From Hymenobacter tibetensis (GTDB taxonomy: Bacteria > Bacteroidota > Bacteroidia > Cytophagales > Hymenobacteraceae), in assembly GCF_022827545.1 (NCBI RefSeq), contig NZ_CP094670.1, positions 67,838-131,837 on the forward strand: a stretch of DNA of 64,000 nucleotides, written 5' to 3'. The notes under the pieces were generated by a model. That model was not told the origin of the DNA and ran no database searches. It saw only the letters and a list, made by a program, of their open reading frames with translations. This document shows, one piece after another, positions 35,523-44,571 of the stretch. Position 1 is the stretch's first letter, and each line of letters begins with the position of its first letter. Both the position numbers and the translations under genes were made by a program.

Positions 35523-36454
35523 AGGACTCGTTGTTGGGTAGTTGAGTAGGAACCGGCGTTTACGATGTAGCTGGGCTGGTAAGATGCGCGAACTTATCAT
35601 AAACGGCTCGGATGATAGCGCTAACGAACCTTTTCCTACACAGTTTTCAGAAAAACCTGCTTGACGCAACGCCAGGTTTCGGATAGCTTTCGACTACAGT
35701 TCACTCATGACCACTTGCTGTTTTTAGGCGCAGTACATCGGGTCTGCTTGGTGGCTATTCGTTGTTCTATGCACGCACCTGACAAGTTGCTGCTAGGCTT
35801 GCTAATACTCTCGCCTGTGCTAGGCACGGCCTTTATTTCAGCGCATAGCACACTTGCCCGGTCCATGACGGAGCCGGCTTGCTGCGGGCAGCCAAGCCAA
35901 GCACGGGCGCCATCACTGAATCGAGCAGTCTCCTCTCCTGGCGGATTGGAGCGGTTGCCGCTCTATGTTTGGCAGCACGTGAAGTAGGCTAAGCTACCAC
36001 ACTAAGAGAGACGTATGTTTGTCTCCTTCCGGGTGGACACAACTAGGCGTTTGCAGCAGATTCGGCTGCGCAACAGCTTAGGTGCCGCGTACGATCAGGC
36101 AGTGTAGTGCATCTTCCGGCAAATGCCACCTTGACAACCCGCCCTCCGGTAGGGAAAGCGGCTGACACAGGCGTTGACTATACCGGCGCTTTTCACGGAA
36201 GCGGCCCGGCGAGACTAGGATACAGCACCTAGCAAGCTATGAAGTGCTGATAGCATCGGGCCATATACCCAGCGCTAACCCAGTGTAAACCTGATCGGTA
36301 ACGATTGTGATACCTTCATTCGCCGATTTGTCGGTTTCAGCCATCCGTTAGCCCAAAGGATTTCCTTACTTGGAAATGCCTTCCAGCGAACGATGAGCCT
36401 TGCGGTACCAAGCTCTCTCGGTATGGATGAGCTTGCACCGTTAGGCACAACAAC
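35523..36454. other. Long intergenic region
   Basis: About 930 bases between the saccharopine-dehydrogenase-like gene (minus) and the DUF6807 gene (plus), so both promoters should lie here. It contains one doubtful short ORF (35769-35987, listed separately). Otherwise I see no RNA gene, repeat or clear promoter box. Confidence 0.45.
35769..35987 (+). CDS. Possible small secreted protein
   Basis: A 72-aa frame beginning MHAPDKLLLGLLILSPVLGT, which looks like a signal peptide, followed by a Ser/Pro/Arg-rich tail containing one CC pair (EPACCGQP). No family is recognised, and codon bias is not obviously coding. Considered doubtful. Confidence 0.25.
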   Translation: MHAPDKLLLGLLILSPVLGTAFISAHSTLARSMTEPACCGQPSQARAPSLNRAVSSPGGLERLPLYVWQHVK

Positions 36455-37702
36455 ATGAACCGGTTCACTTGCTGGCTGCTTTTGCTGGCCACTGTAGTAA
36501 GCACGAAGAGCGTCGCGCAAACGATTGCCACTCTTGAAGTGGTAGTTCCTGCCACTCCAAGCCGCTTGGAAACACCGGTCAAAGCCAGCTTGGATGCCCT
36601 TACTTTATTGCCCGACTCGGTACTGACCCTGGTAGAAGTGCAAGGCACCAAACGCACGAGCGTACCCTTCCAGATCGAACACGGACCGGAGCGCATCATC
36701 CATTGGATACTCGACCCGGCCACCAGCAAAACCAGCAAGCGCGCCTATGAATTGGTGAAAGGCAAGCCCAGCAAGGCGAGTGCGCCGATGCGTGTACAAG
36801 ATGCGCAAGGCTCTTTCACCATCACGAGCAAAGGCACTAACCTGCTGCGCTACAACTACAAAACGGTATACCCGCCCACCGGCATTGACACGGCCTACAA
36901 GCGGAGCGGCTTTATTCACCCGTTGTGGTCGCCGCACGGCCAGGAGCTAACCCGGATTCAAGCGCCCGACCACTACCACCACTACGGCATCTGGAATCCG
37001 TGGACGCATGTGTTGTTCGAGAAAGACACCGTCGATTTCTGGAACATCCGGGACCGAAAAGGCACTGTGCGCTTCGCCAAGGCAGTTTCCACCACTGAAG
37101 GCCCCGTGTACAGCGAGTACCAAGTGTTGCAGGAGCATGTGGCATTCAAAAAAGGCGGCACGGAAAAAGTGGCTTTAAACGAGTTGCAAGAGGTACGAGT
37201 GTATCAGCCGCAGGGAAAAGACTACTATATAGCCGACGTCACCATCAATATGAATTGCGCCAGCGCCAGCCCGGTGTTGCTGCTGGCGTACCGGTACGGC
37301 GGGTTTGGCTGGCGCACCACCGAAAAGTGGAACAAGGATAACAGCGAGGTGCTCACCTCGGAAGGCAAAACCCGCAAGGAGGCCGACGGCTCTACGGCGC
37401 GCTGGTGCATTGTGCAGGGCCAACTCGACAACGACTACGCCGGGGTGGTGATGATGTCGTACCCAACCAACTATAATCACCCCGAGCCGCTGCGCATCTG
37501 GCCCGAAACGCAGAATGGCCGCGGCGACATGTTTGCCAACTTCTCGCCCACCAAGAACAGGAACTGGCAACTCAACCCCGGCCAAACTTATACGCTCAAA
37601 TACCGCCTAATCGTGTACAACGGGCATTTCACGAAAGAAAAAGCGGATAGTGGTTGGCAGGCCTTTAGCGCCGAACCCAAGGTTACGGTGCAGCGCAAGT
37701 GA
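36455..37702 (+). CDS. DUF6807 (PmoA-like) secreted protein
   Basis: Exported 415-aa protein (signal peptide about 1-22, MNRFTCWLLLLATVVSTKSVAQ). The C-terminal two-thirds (about 130-400) is the DUF6807/PmoA-like domain, recognisable by SGFIHPLWSPHGQELTRIQA, the His-rich APDHYHHYGIWNPWTH, and YRYGGFGWRTTEKWN. The family is common beside Gfo/Idh/MocA oxidoreductases in Bacteroidota and planctomycetes; its activity is not settled, and the His cluster suggests metal or sugar binding. It heads a tight run with the next three genes (gaps of 33, 62 and 82 bases), so it should be the first gene of an operon. Confidence 0.8.
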   Translation: MNRFTCWLLLLATVVSTKSVAQTIATLEVVVPATPSRLETPVKASLDALTLLPDSVLTLVEVQGTKRTSVPFQIEHGPERIIHWILDPATSKTSKRAYELVKGKPSKASAPMRVQDAQGSFTITSKGTNLLRYNYKTVYPPTGIDTAYKRSGFIHPLWSPHGQELTRIQAPDHYHHYGIWNPWTHVLFEKDTVDFWNIRDRKGTVRFAKAVSTTEGPVYSEYQVLQEHVAFKKGGTEKVALNELQEVRVYQPQGKDYYIADVTINMNCASASPVLLLAYRYGGFGWRTTEKWNKDNSEVLTSEGKTRKEADGSTARWCIVQGQLDNDYAGVVMMSYPTNYNHPEPLRIWPETQNGRGDMFANFSPTKNRNWQLNPGQTYTLKYRLIVYNGHFTKEKADSGWQAFSAEPKVTVQRK

Positions 37703-37735
37703 TACGTTCTTCTGATCTGTGTAAAAATTCCTCCC

Positions 37736-39130
37736 ATGAGCGAAGAAAAAACCTCCCCGGTTTCCAGAAGAAGCTTTCTGGAAACATCCACCAAAGCTGC
37801 GGCCGCCACCCTGGTGTTCGGTGGTTTCCCGACCATTGTGCCGGCCAGCGTTTTCGGCAAAAATGCGCCTAGCAACCGCATCAACATCGGGGCCATAGGC
37901 ACGGGGCGCATCTCCCGCATTCATGACATGCCCGGCGTGTGGCAGTACGACCAAGCCCAGATCATGGCCGTTTGCGACGTGGACACCCGGCGCGCCGAAG
38001 AAGGCAAACAGCTGGTCAACGAGTATTACACCAAGAAAAACGGCAAGCCCTTCGACGGCGTGAAGGTCTACCACGATTACCAAGCACTACTCCAGAACAA
38101 AGACATCGACGGCGTCTTAATCAGTACCCCCGACCATTGGCACGCGTTAATTGGGATGGCGGCCGTAAGGGCGGGCAAAGATGTGTACTGCCAGAAACCA
38201 ACGTCTTTGACCATTGCCGAAGGCAGGGCCCTGAGCGACGCCGTGAAAAGCACGGGGCGCATTTTTCAGATTGGCAGCCAGCAACGGTCCTCTACGCAGT
38301 TTCGCTACGCAGCCGAACTAGTGCGCAACGGGCGCATCGGTACTCTGAAAACCGTGTCTATCGGGTTGCCCGGCGACCCTTCGGGCGAGGAAGAGGTGGC
38401 CATGCCGGTGCCCACCAACTTAAACTACGACCGGTGGCTGGGCTCGACACCCGAAGTATATTACACCGAAAAACGTGTGCACCCCCAGCAGGGCTACGAC
38501 CGCCCCGGTTGGTTGCGTTGCGAGCAATTTGGGGCGGGCATGATTACGGGTTGGGGCTCGCACCACGTCGATTGCGCCCACTGGGCCATGAACACCGAAC
38601 ACACCGGCCCGGTGGAAGTCTCGGGCAGTGCCGAATTCCCCAAAAAGGGCCTCTGGGACGTGCACGGGCCGTTCCGAACCGAGGGGCGCTACGCCAACGG
38701 GGTGCACATGATTATCAGCGACAGTTTGCCCAACGGTATCAAGTTTGAGGGCACCGAGGGCTGGATCTTTGTGTCGCGCGGCGATGCCAAGGCTACCTCC
38801 AGCGACCCGGTTAGCTTGCAAGCCGCCAAAGCGCTGGATGCCAGCGACCCCAAGATCATCCAATCGGTAATCGGGCCCAACGAAATCCACCTCTACGAAA
38901 GCAAAGAGCACCACGGCAACTGGCTGGAGTGCATCAAGTCGCGCAAGCAACCCATTGCGCCCGTGGAAGTGGGGCACCGCTCCTGCTCTACGTGTTTAAT
39001 TCATCATATTGTAATGAAGTTGAAGCGCAAAGTGTACTGGGACCCCGCCAAGGAGCAGTTCGTGAATGATGCCGAGGCGAACCGCCTGCTTTCCCGTCCC
39101 CAGCGCAAGCCCTACACACTGCCGGGCTAA
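37736..39130 (+). CDS. Tat-exported Gfo/Idh/MocA-family oxidoreductase
   Basis: NAD(P)-dependent sugar or cyclitol dehydrogenase of 464 aa. The N-terminus SRRSFLETSTKAAAATLVFGG is a twin-arginine leader, so the protein is exported folded with its cofactor. The Rossmann fold starts at INIGAIGTGRIS; the family's EKP motif appears as YCQKPTSLTI, and the active-site helix has GWGSHHVDCAHW with the catalytic His. C-terminal segments GNWLECIKSRKQPIAPVE and LIHHIVMKLKRKVYWDP are typical of the Bacteroidota periplasmic group. It follows DUF6807 by 33 bases. Confidence 0.9.
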   Translation: MSEEKTSPVSRRSFLETSTKAAAATLVFGGFPTIVPASVFGKNAPSNRINIGAIGTGRISRIHDMPGVWQYDQAQIMAVCDVDTRRAEEGKQLVNEYYTKKNGKPFDGVKVYHDYQALLQNKDIDGVLISTPDHWHALIGMAAVRAGKDVYCQKPTSLTIAEGRALSDAVKSTGRIFQIGSQQRSSTQFRYAAELVRNGRIGTLKTVSIGLPGDPSGEEEVAMPVPTNLNYDRWLGSTPEVYYTEKRVHPQQGYDRPGWLRCEQFGAGMITGWGSHHVDCAHWAMNTEHTGPVEVSGSAEFPKKGLWDVHGPFRTEGRYANGVHMIISDSLPNGIKFEGTEGWIFVSRGDAKATSSDPVSLQAAKALDASDPKIIQSVIGPNEIHLYESKEHHGNWLECIKSRKQPIAPVEVGHRSCSTCLIHHIVMKLKRKVYWDPAKEQFVNDAEANRLLSRPQRKPYTLPG

Positions 39131-39192
39131 TGTGGTTCGGCAACGCTTACGCGTAGTGGGAAGGCGTTTTGTTTTACTGTTCGTTGAAGAAG

Positions 39193-40575
39193 ATGAAGAA
39201 CCTATTCGTTGTCAGCCCCTTCTTTTTCTTGCCCCTGCTGCCCTGCCTCGCACAAACCGCCGCTCCCAAACCTAGCGCCCCGGTTCAGCTTATTACCCTC
39301 GATCCTGGTCATTTTCACGCGGCGCTGGTGCAGAAGTCGATGTACAAGAAGGTGGACCCGACCGTGCACGTGTACGCACCCGAAGGCACCGATTTGCAAC
39401 AGCACCTAGCTAGAGTAACAGCTTATAACACCCGCACCGAGGCGCCCACGCACTGGCAGCAGCAAGTATACACCGGGCCAGATTTCTTTGCCAAGATGCT
39501 AGCCGAAAAGGCCGGCAATGTGGTAGTGGTAGCCGGCAACAATCAAAAGAAGACGGAATACATTGCGCAGTCTTTGCAGGCCGGCTTCAACGTGCTGGCC
39601 GACAAGCCCATGTGCATCAACAGCAAGGAGTTTAAGACCCTGGAAAGTGCCTTCGCAACAGCTAAGAAGAAAGACTTGCTGCTGTATGATATCATGACCG
39701 AGCGGTTTGAGATACCCACGATTCTGCAAAAAGAGCTGACCCAGATGCCGGCGGTATTTGGCACCTTGGAGAAAGGAACTCCCCAGAATCCTGCGGTAGT
39801 CAAGGAAAGTACCCACTGCTTTTACAAGAACGTTTCGGGCAGCGTGCTCACCCGGCCCGCCTGGTTTATGGACGTCACGCAGGAAGGCGAGGGCCTGGTG
39901 GACGTAACCACCCACTTAGTGGATTTGGTGCAGTGGGAATGCTTTCCGGAGCGGGCTTTAGACTACAAAAAAGATATTCAGGTGCTATCGGCCAAGCGCT
40001 GGGCCACACCCATGAGTTTAAGTGAATTCAAGGTTATTACCAAGCAAAGCAGCTTTCCCGACTACCTCAAGAAAGACCTCGTCAATGACAGTCTGTTAAA
40101 GGTGTACAGCAACGGCACCATTTCCTATAAGCTGCTCGGGGTGCATGCCCAGGTATCGGTGACGTGGGCCTACAAAGCCCCGGATGGCGCCGGCGACACG
40201 CATTATTCGCTGATGCGGGGCACCAAAGCCAACCTCGTCATTCGCCAAGGAGCCCCCCAGCAGTACAAGCCAACGCTCTACATCGAGCCTCGGGCAGGTG
40301 ATGCCGCTTACGAAAAAGGGTTGCAGCAAGAATTCAAGAAACTCCAGGCGAAATACCCCGGCGTAGCACTCAAGAAGGTGGACAAAGGCTGGGAAGTACT
40401 GATTCCTGACAGCTACCGCGAAGGGCACGAAGCCCACTTTGCCCGCGTAACCGAGCATTTTCTGGAGTACCTCGAAAAGCGCAACATGCCCTCCTGGGAG
40501 GTGCCGAACATGCTGGCCAAATATTACACCACCACCAAGGCGCTGGAAATAGCTACAGAAAGCCCCAAGCAGTAG
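39193..40575 (+). CDS. Gfo/Idh/MocA-type oxidoreductase with dedicated C-terminal domain
   Basis: Exported 460-aa protein of the putative-oxidoreductase group with its own C-terminal domain. The start at 39193 follows a GAAGAAG run and opens a normal signal peptide (MKNLFVVSPFFFLPLLPCLA). The Rossmann portion lacks a typical glycine loop (VQLITLDPGHFHAALVQKSM instead), while the NVLADKPMCINSKEF segment matches the EKP motif. The remainder contains DVTTHLVDLVQWECFPERAL and SYREGHEAHFARVTEHFLEYL. The altered coenzyme loop suggests unusual nucleotide binding or a tightly bound cofactor. Part of the DUF6807-Gfo-Gfo-cupin run. Confidence 0.85.
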   Translation: MKNLFVVSPFFFLPLLPCLAQTAAPKPSAPVQLITLDPGHFHAALVQKSMYKKVDPTVHVYAPEGTDLQQHLARVTAYNTRTEAPTHWQQQVYTGPDFFAKMLAEKAGNVVVVAGNNQKKTEYIAQSLQAGFNVLADKPMCINSKEFKTLESAFATAKKKDLLLYDIMTERFEIPTILQKELTQMPAVFGTLEKGTPQNPAVVKESTHCFYKNVSGSVLTRPAWFMDVTQEGEGLVDVTTHLVDLVQWECFPERALDYKKDIQVLSAKRWATPMSLSEFKVITKQSSFPDYLKKDLVNDSLLKVYSNGTISYKLLGVHAQVSVTWAYKAPDGAGDTHYSLMRGTKANLVIRQGAPQQYKPTLYIEPRAGDAAYEKGLQQEFKKLQAKYPGVALKKVDKGWEVLIPDSYREGHEAHFARVTEHFLEYLEKRNMPSWEVPNMLAKYYTTTKALEIATESPKQ

Positions 40576-40657
40576 CGGCCTAAACTCCGCTCGTCCTTTG
40601 GTGCTATTGCACCCCTTTCTTTTACCTGCTCTCACGTCAAGTTCAAATCCCATCCTG

Positions 40658-41440
40658 ATGAAAACCACCCTGCTAGCCGTTGGCGTCCTGCTGACTTCCA
40701 GTCTCCAGACCCAAATGGCGCCCTTACCTTCCGCTGTGTATAGCAAGCCTAAGCAAGCACCCAAACAGGATGGGGGAAGGCAAAGCAGCGAATTTGCCAA
40801 GGGCAGCACCCTTGATCTGGCGGAGCTGGCCATCCATACCTCTACGCTCAAACCAGGGCAAACCAATCATCCGCTGCAAGCTTACAATGACTCAGAAGAG
40901 TTGGTAATCGTGCAGGATGGCCGCCTTACGGCCACGGTGCAAGACTCCACCAAAACTCTGGGTCCCGGTGGTCTGCTGCTAATAGTCGCAGGCGACAAGC
41001 AAAGCTTCCGCAATGCGTCCGATGCGCCGGCCACGTACTACGTGTTGAAGTTCAAAGCCAAAGACCCGGTAGATAGGCAGCGGGGACTAACCGGTGGGGG
41101 CTCTTTCCTAAAGGATTGGAGCCAGTTTAAGGTGGTGAAGACCGATAAAGGCGAAACCCGCCCCGTATTCGACCGGCCGTCTTCGGTGTTTAAGCGCTTT
41201 GATGTGCACGCCACCGTGCTCAAGCCGGGCATTGCCAGCCATGCGCCGCACACCCACCGCGCCGAAGAAATCATCTTGATGACGAAAGGCAGCGGCGAAA
41301 TCCTAATCGACAAGCAAGCACACAAAGCGGCCACCGGGGATGTAGTGCTACTTGGCGCAAATGTGCCCCATGCGTTTACCAATACGGGCAGCGCCGAGTG
41401 CGGCTACTTCGCTATTCAATGGCATAGCAATGCGGAATAG
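40658..41440 (+). CDS. Secreted bicupin protein
   Basis: A 260-aa exported protein with two cupin barrels. The second (about 150-255) has metal ligands in HAPHTHRAEE and GANVPHAF, the classical H-x-H...E...H set. The first (about 45-140) has SEELVIVQDGRLTATV but has lost most of the histidines, so it is probably structural. The start at 40658 gives the leader MKTTLLAVGVLLTSSLQTQ; an upstream in-frame start lacks support. Cupins of this type accompany sugar oxidoreductases and may be isomerases or epimerases. It closes the DUF6807-Gfo-Gfo run. Confidence 0.82.
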   Translation: MKTTLLAVGVLLTSSLQTQMAPLPSAVYSKPKQAPKQDGGRQSSEFAKGSTLDLAELAIHTSTLKPGQTNHPLQAYNDSEELVIVQDGRLTATVQDSTKTLGPGGLLLIVAGDKQSFRNASDAPATYYVLKFKAKDPVDRQRGLTGGGSFLKDWSQFKVVKTDKGETRPVFDRPSSVFKRFDVHATVLKPGIASHAPHTHRAEEIILMTKGSGEILIDKQAHKAATGDVVLLGANVPHAFTNTGSAECGYFAIQWHSNAE

Positions 41441-42141
41441 GCTGTAGCTCCCATTATTAAATTGCTGGTATTGAAGTGCGTAAGGTAACCAGACCAACGA
41501 AGAAGGCAGGGTACTTGCGTTCGGAAAGGCGCCGCAGTGTCTTTTTCTCAATCAGCAGCAACAGTAGGGGGTAGTATGCCCGCACAACGGCTTGGTTAAG
41601 TCCTGTGAGTTGCGGCAGAAGGTGATTCTGTATTCCAAGCCGAGTCTTTTAGTACTTGGTGGCAGGATCATCCGGAGAAGTAACGGAATGAAGCAAGATA
41701 ATAGATACAGGTGCCATGAAAGGAGTAAAGCTTGACGATAATTAAGTAGCTATAGTGGAAGTGCGCTGCGCCTTATTTGAAGGCCTTTGCCAGCAGTGGG
41801 CCGTTTAATGCGGCGGGCTTTATCCGACCTCGGGGTCAAAGGCGCTGGGCCAGTAGTGTCGTTTCTGAAGCCACCGTTGCTGGTTGGCGCAACACGTGGC
41901 CGAGGACACTGGATAGCTGGCGGGACGCCCGGCGAGAGGTGCGTTTGGTTGCGTCGGCCAGGAAATCAGCCACTTCCTCAGCGTAGAGAGGGGAGTCGTG
42001 GCAGTCGTAGAGGCGCACAATGCTATGGTTTTGGGGAGTAAAATTCTAATGAGTTGATTTGGCTGTACTGCAGCGTTTCTTCTATCTTATTTCAACACAA
42101 GTTGATGTGTTGTTGACACGCTAATACTCTAAAGACCACTG
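41441..42141. other. Intergenic region with protein-like remnants
   Basis: About 700 bases between the bicupin and DUF1080 genes. On the minus strand, 41457-41648 is an open frame without a start codon that reads like a protein tail, and 41836-42018 is a second short frame. Neither matches a family I know. A short inverted repeat lies at about 42093-42112 ahead of the DUF1080 gene. Confidence 0.4.
41457..41648 (-). pseudogene. Possible C-terminal gene remnant of unknown identity
   Basis: The open stretch reads NQAVVRAYYPLLLLLIEKK then KYPAFFVGLVTL before a stop codon at 41457. It has no Met start and a stop at its upstream end. The leucine-rich hydrophobic segment with flanking basic residues looks protein-like, but I cannot identify the parent family. 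It might equally be chance. Confidence 0.25.
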
Positions 42142-42942
42142 ATGCGACTACTTGTACTTTCGATTTTGGGGCTGTTGTCACTACCTGGTTGTAGTTCCGT
42201 TCCCCCCACCCGGGATTCCAATACCAGCAAATGGATCAAGCTCTTTAACGGTAAGGATCTTACGGATTGGTTTGTAAAGATTCAGCACCATGAGGTGAAC
42301 GAGAATTTTGGCAATACTTTCAGAGCAGAAGATGGGATTATAAAAGTGCGCTATGATCAGTACGGGGACTTCAACGACCAATTCGGCCATCTGTATTACA
42401 AAATACCCTTTTCCTACTATCACCTCAAGCTAGAGTACCGCTTTGTGGGAGCCCTCCAACAGGGTGCGCCTAGCTATACCTTACGCAACAGTGGCGTCAT
42501 GTTTCACTCGCAAGATCCGCGCACGATGCCGAAAGAACAGGACTGGCCTATTTCGGTGGAGTTTCAATTCTTAGGCGGTCTTGGGGATGGAAAGCCGCGT
42601 CCTACCGGAAATATGTGCTCGCCAGGCACCCACATCGTCTACAAAGGCCAACTTGATGAGCGCCACTGTATTGATTCCACCTCGAAAACCTACGACGGTG
42701 ACCAATGGGTTACAGCAGAGCTTATTGTGTTAGGAGATTCGAGCATCACCCACATCATCAATGGCGACACCGTTTTGCGCTATTCCAAGCCGCAGATTGG
42801 CGGAGAAGTGGTGAACCGTTTCGATCCGGCAATGAAACAGGACGGAAAAATATTGAAGAGCGGCTTTATTGCGCTGCAAAGCGAAGGGCAGCCGGTTGAC
42901 TTTAGAAACATCGAACTCAAGGAATTGTCAGCAAAGCCGTAG
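42142..42942 (+). CDS. DUF1080 lipoprotein (3-keto-disaccharide hydrolase family)
   Basis: Exported lipoprotein (266 aa) of the DUF1080 concanavalin-like family, also named 3-keto-disaccharide hydrolase. The lipobox is SLPG-Cys17. Hallmarks are WIKLFNGKDLTDWFVKI at the start, FRAEDGIIKV, the NSGVMFHSQDP strand and a terminal GQPVDFRNIELKEL strand. Such proteins cleave glycosides already oxidised at C3 by a Gfo/Idh/MocA dehydrogenase, by hydrolysis or elimination. Its base composition is visibly more AT-rich than that of its neighbours, which hints at recent acquisition. It lies 701 bases after the DUF6807-Gfo-Gfo-cupin run. Confidence 0.88.
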   Translation: MRLLVLSILGLLSLPGCSSVPPTRDSNTSKWIKLFNGKDLTDWFVKIQHHEVNENFGNTFRAEDGIIKVRYDQYGDFNDQFGHLYYKIPFSYYHLKLEYRFVGALQQGAPSYTLRNSGVMFHSQDPRTMPKEQDWPISVEFQFLGGLGDGKPRPTGNMCSPGTHIVYKGQLDERHCIDSTSKTYDGDQWVTAELIVLGDSSITHIINGDTVLRYSKPQIGGEVVNRFDPAMKQDGKILKSGFIALQSEGQPVDFRNIELKELSAKP

Positions 42943-43152
42943 CTAGCAGCAGACGACCTAAACGAGTTCCTGTGCCCGCTAGTAGCCCCGAGCGGATACT
43001 GCTAGACATTTGGTGCTTAACCGATAACTACCGGCGCAACACCTACCACGCCAAGGCATAGCTCTACTTAGCTAGCATTCAACGACGTATGTAATCAATT
43101 AAAATAGCCGCTTGAGGATGCTATACGGGTGGAGGAGTACTACGTATAAACC

Positions 43153-43166
43153 ACAATACGTATTGT
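43153..43166. promoter_or_regulatory. Perfect 14-bp palindrome, possible operator
   Basis: ACAATACGTATTGT is fully palindromic. It lies 75 bases before the small ORF at 43228 and could be an operator for an unidentified regulator. There is no second copy close by. Confidence 0.3.
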
Positions 43167-43227
43167 CCAGTTTGCGCGATTAGTACGGATAGTAGAACTT
43201 TGTGCTACGTACTTATCGTAGTTCCTC

Positions 43228-43449
43228 GTGATTATCCCTTCTACCTCCGTATCCTCGTTACAAGCGCGCCGTCTCGCTATTTATTTCGCGTTGCATTATC
43301 CTGCGCATTCTTTCTTGACATTTACTCCCCACCAGCACTTGTTGCTGGATACGTTTCTGCGTGGAGAACTAAGCATAGACCAGTTATTGGTGCACTTAGA
43401 AGCGCATGAATACGAGCGGGAACGAAAACCAATATGGGGGCAAGCGTGA
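43228..43449 (+). CDS. Possible small unknown protein
   Basis: A 73-aa frame whose C-terminal half reads LLLDTFLRGELSIDQLLVHL, a helical pattern reminiscent of small antitoxin-like (VbhA-type) proteins. That resemblance is weak and no toxin gene lies beside it. An overlapping frame (43200-43409) is less protein-like. Doubtful. Confidence 0.3.
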   Translation: MIIPSTSVSSLQARRLAIYFALHYPAHSFLTFTPHQHLLLDTFLRGELSIDQLLVHLEAHEYERERKPIWGQA

Positions 43450-43655
43450 GGCAAGACGCTTCACACTTGTCTGGGATGGGGCTAGTTCGCTCGATAATTT
43501 TTCGGGTTGCGTAGAACGAACACGCATCTGACGGAGGTGAGTTAGCTGTGGGCAAGGTGATGAGCCGGCGTTCAACCCCGTGCGCATCAGGTAGCTACAC
43601 CAAGCAGAGTTGAGGCCGGAGCGCTATATTACGGTTGCTTCCTGCTGTTGCCCCC

Positions 43656-44504
43656 ATGGTGATTCGCTTTCAGTTGCCTGCTCCGCCGCTGCAATCTTTT
43701 GTGCAGCACTACCTACTTATGCACGTTCGGTACGGAGGAGGCAACCCCGCTCAGGCCAGCAAACCCATGCCGCCCACGCCGCATCATTGCCTGTATTTCT
43801 ATCCGCGCGATGCTTTGCATAAGCTGGTCCCCAACCAAGCCAAGCCGCTGCAACTGCCTCCTAGCTTCGTGGTGGGCCCGCAGGTGCAGCCCGTATCCCT
43901 GCAGTTTGGCCAAGACCATCTGCTGCTGTGCGTTGTTTTCTGGCCGGGCGGGCTGCATCGGCTGCTGGATGTGCCAGTAAAGGAACTGCTGGATGTGTCC
44001 GTGGAAGGACGGGCTCTGCTCGGGCCGGCTGTAGCCGCCGTAGAGGCGCGCCTGGCAGAACTCACCGACTACGACGCCATGCTGGCTACCACCGAAGCTT
44101 TCTTGCTAGGGGCTTTGCGCCGTCGGCGCGCCCGGCCGGAGCGGCCGCTCGACCGGCTACTGCCCGTGCTGTTGCCTTCTGGCCGCGCCACTGCCTCGCT
44201 GGACTGCCTGGCTGCCGACGCTTGCCTGAGTGCGCGGCAATTCGAGCGGGGGTTTGTTGAGCGGGTCGGTCTGTCGCCTAAGCTCTTCGCCCGCTTGGTC
44301 CGCTTCGACCAGGCCTATCGGCTCAAAGTCAGCCAGCCAACGCTGGATTGGCTGGCCGTTGCTGTCCGTAGTGGCTACTACGACTACCGCCATCTACTGC
44401 GTGATTTCCGCGAGTTTGCGGGTATGACGCCTCCACAGCTGCTGGCCGCCGACCAAGCCTACGTGCACTTCGCCGGGGGCGATGCTCGGATTGGTGGAGT
44501 ATAA
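43656..44504 (+). CDS. AraC-family regulator with DUF6597-type N-terminal domain
   Basis: A 282-aa regulator. The N-terminal domain (about 1-160) begins FQLPAPPLQSFVQHYLLMHV and has the FVVGPQVQPVSLQFG stretch typical of DUF6597 in Bacteroidota AraC proteins. The C-terminal half carries two HTH motifs: LAADACLSARQFERGFVERV and the second with SGYYDYRHLLRDFREFAGMT. The ATG at 43656 was preferred over an in-frame one 21 bases upstream. It is followed 67 bases downstream, same strand, by the amidohydrolase gene, its likely target. Confidence 0.85.
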   Translation: MVIRFQLPAPPLQSFVQHYLLMHVRYGGGNPAQASKPMPPTPHHCLYFYPRDALHKLVPNQAKPLQLPPSFVVGPQVQPVSLQFGQDHLLLCVVFWPGGLHRLLDVPVKELLDVSVEGRALLGPAVAAVEARLAELTDYDAMLATTEAFLLGALRRRRARPERPLDRLLPVLLPSGRATASLDCLAADACLSARQFERGFVERVGLSPKLFARLVRFDQAYRLKVSQPTLDWLAVAVRSGYYDYRHLLRDFREFAGMTPPQLLAADQAYVHFAGGDARIGGV

Positions 44505-44571
44505 TGTCGGATTTTTACTACCCGGCTGGGCGCTAGCGCCCGTGCTTTGCCAGCCTACTTCTGGCTGCCTT

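Larger units (their letters stand above)
42943..43655. other. AT-rich intergenic region with a palindrome
   Basis: About 710 bases between DUF1080 and an AraC regulator, less GC-rich than the surroundings. It contains a palindrome at 43153-43166 and a doubtful small ORF at 43228-43449, listed separately. No other gene was recognised. Confidence 0.45.

Noticed and set aside
40621..40657. GTTCAAATCCC-like T-loop motif suggesting a tRNA
   Set aside because: No acceptor stem, D-loop or anticodon arm is present around it; chance similarity.
41777..42041. Plus-strand open frames in the gap before DUF1080
   Set aside because: Gly/Arg-rich sequences with no protein-like pattern; the minus strand of the same area is slightly more plausible, but also unassigned.
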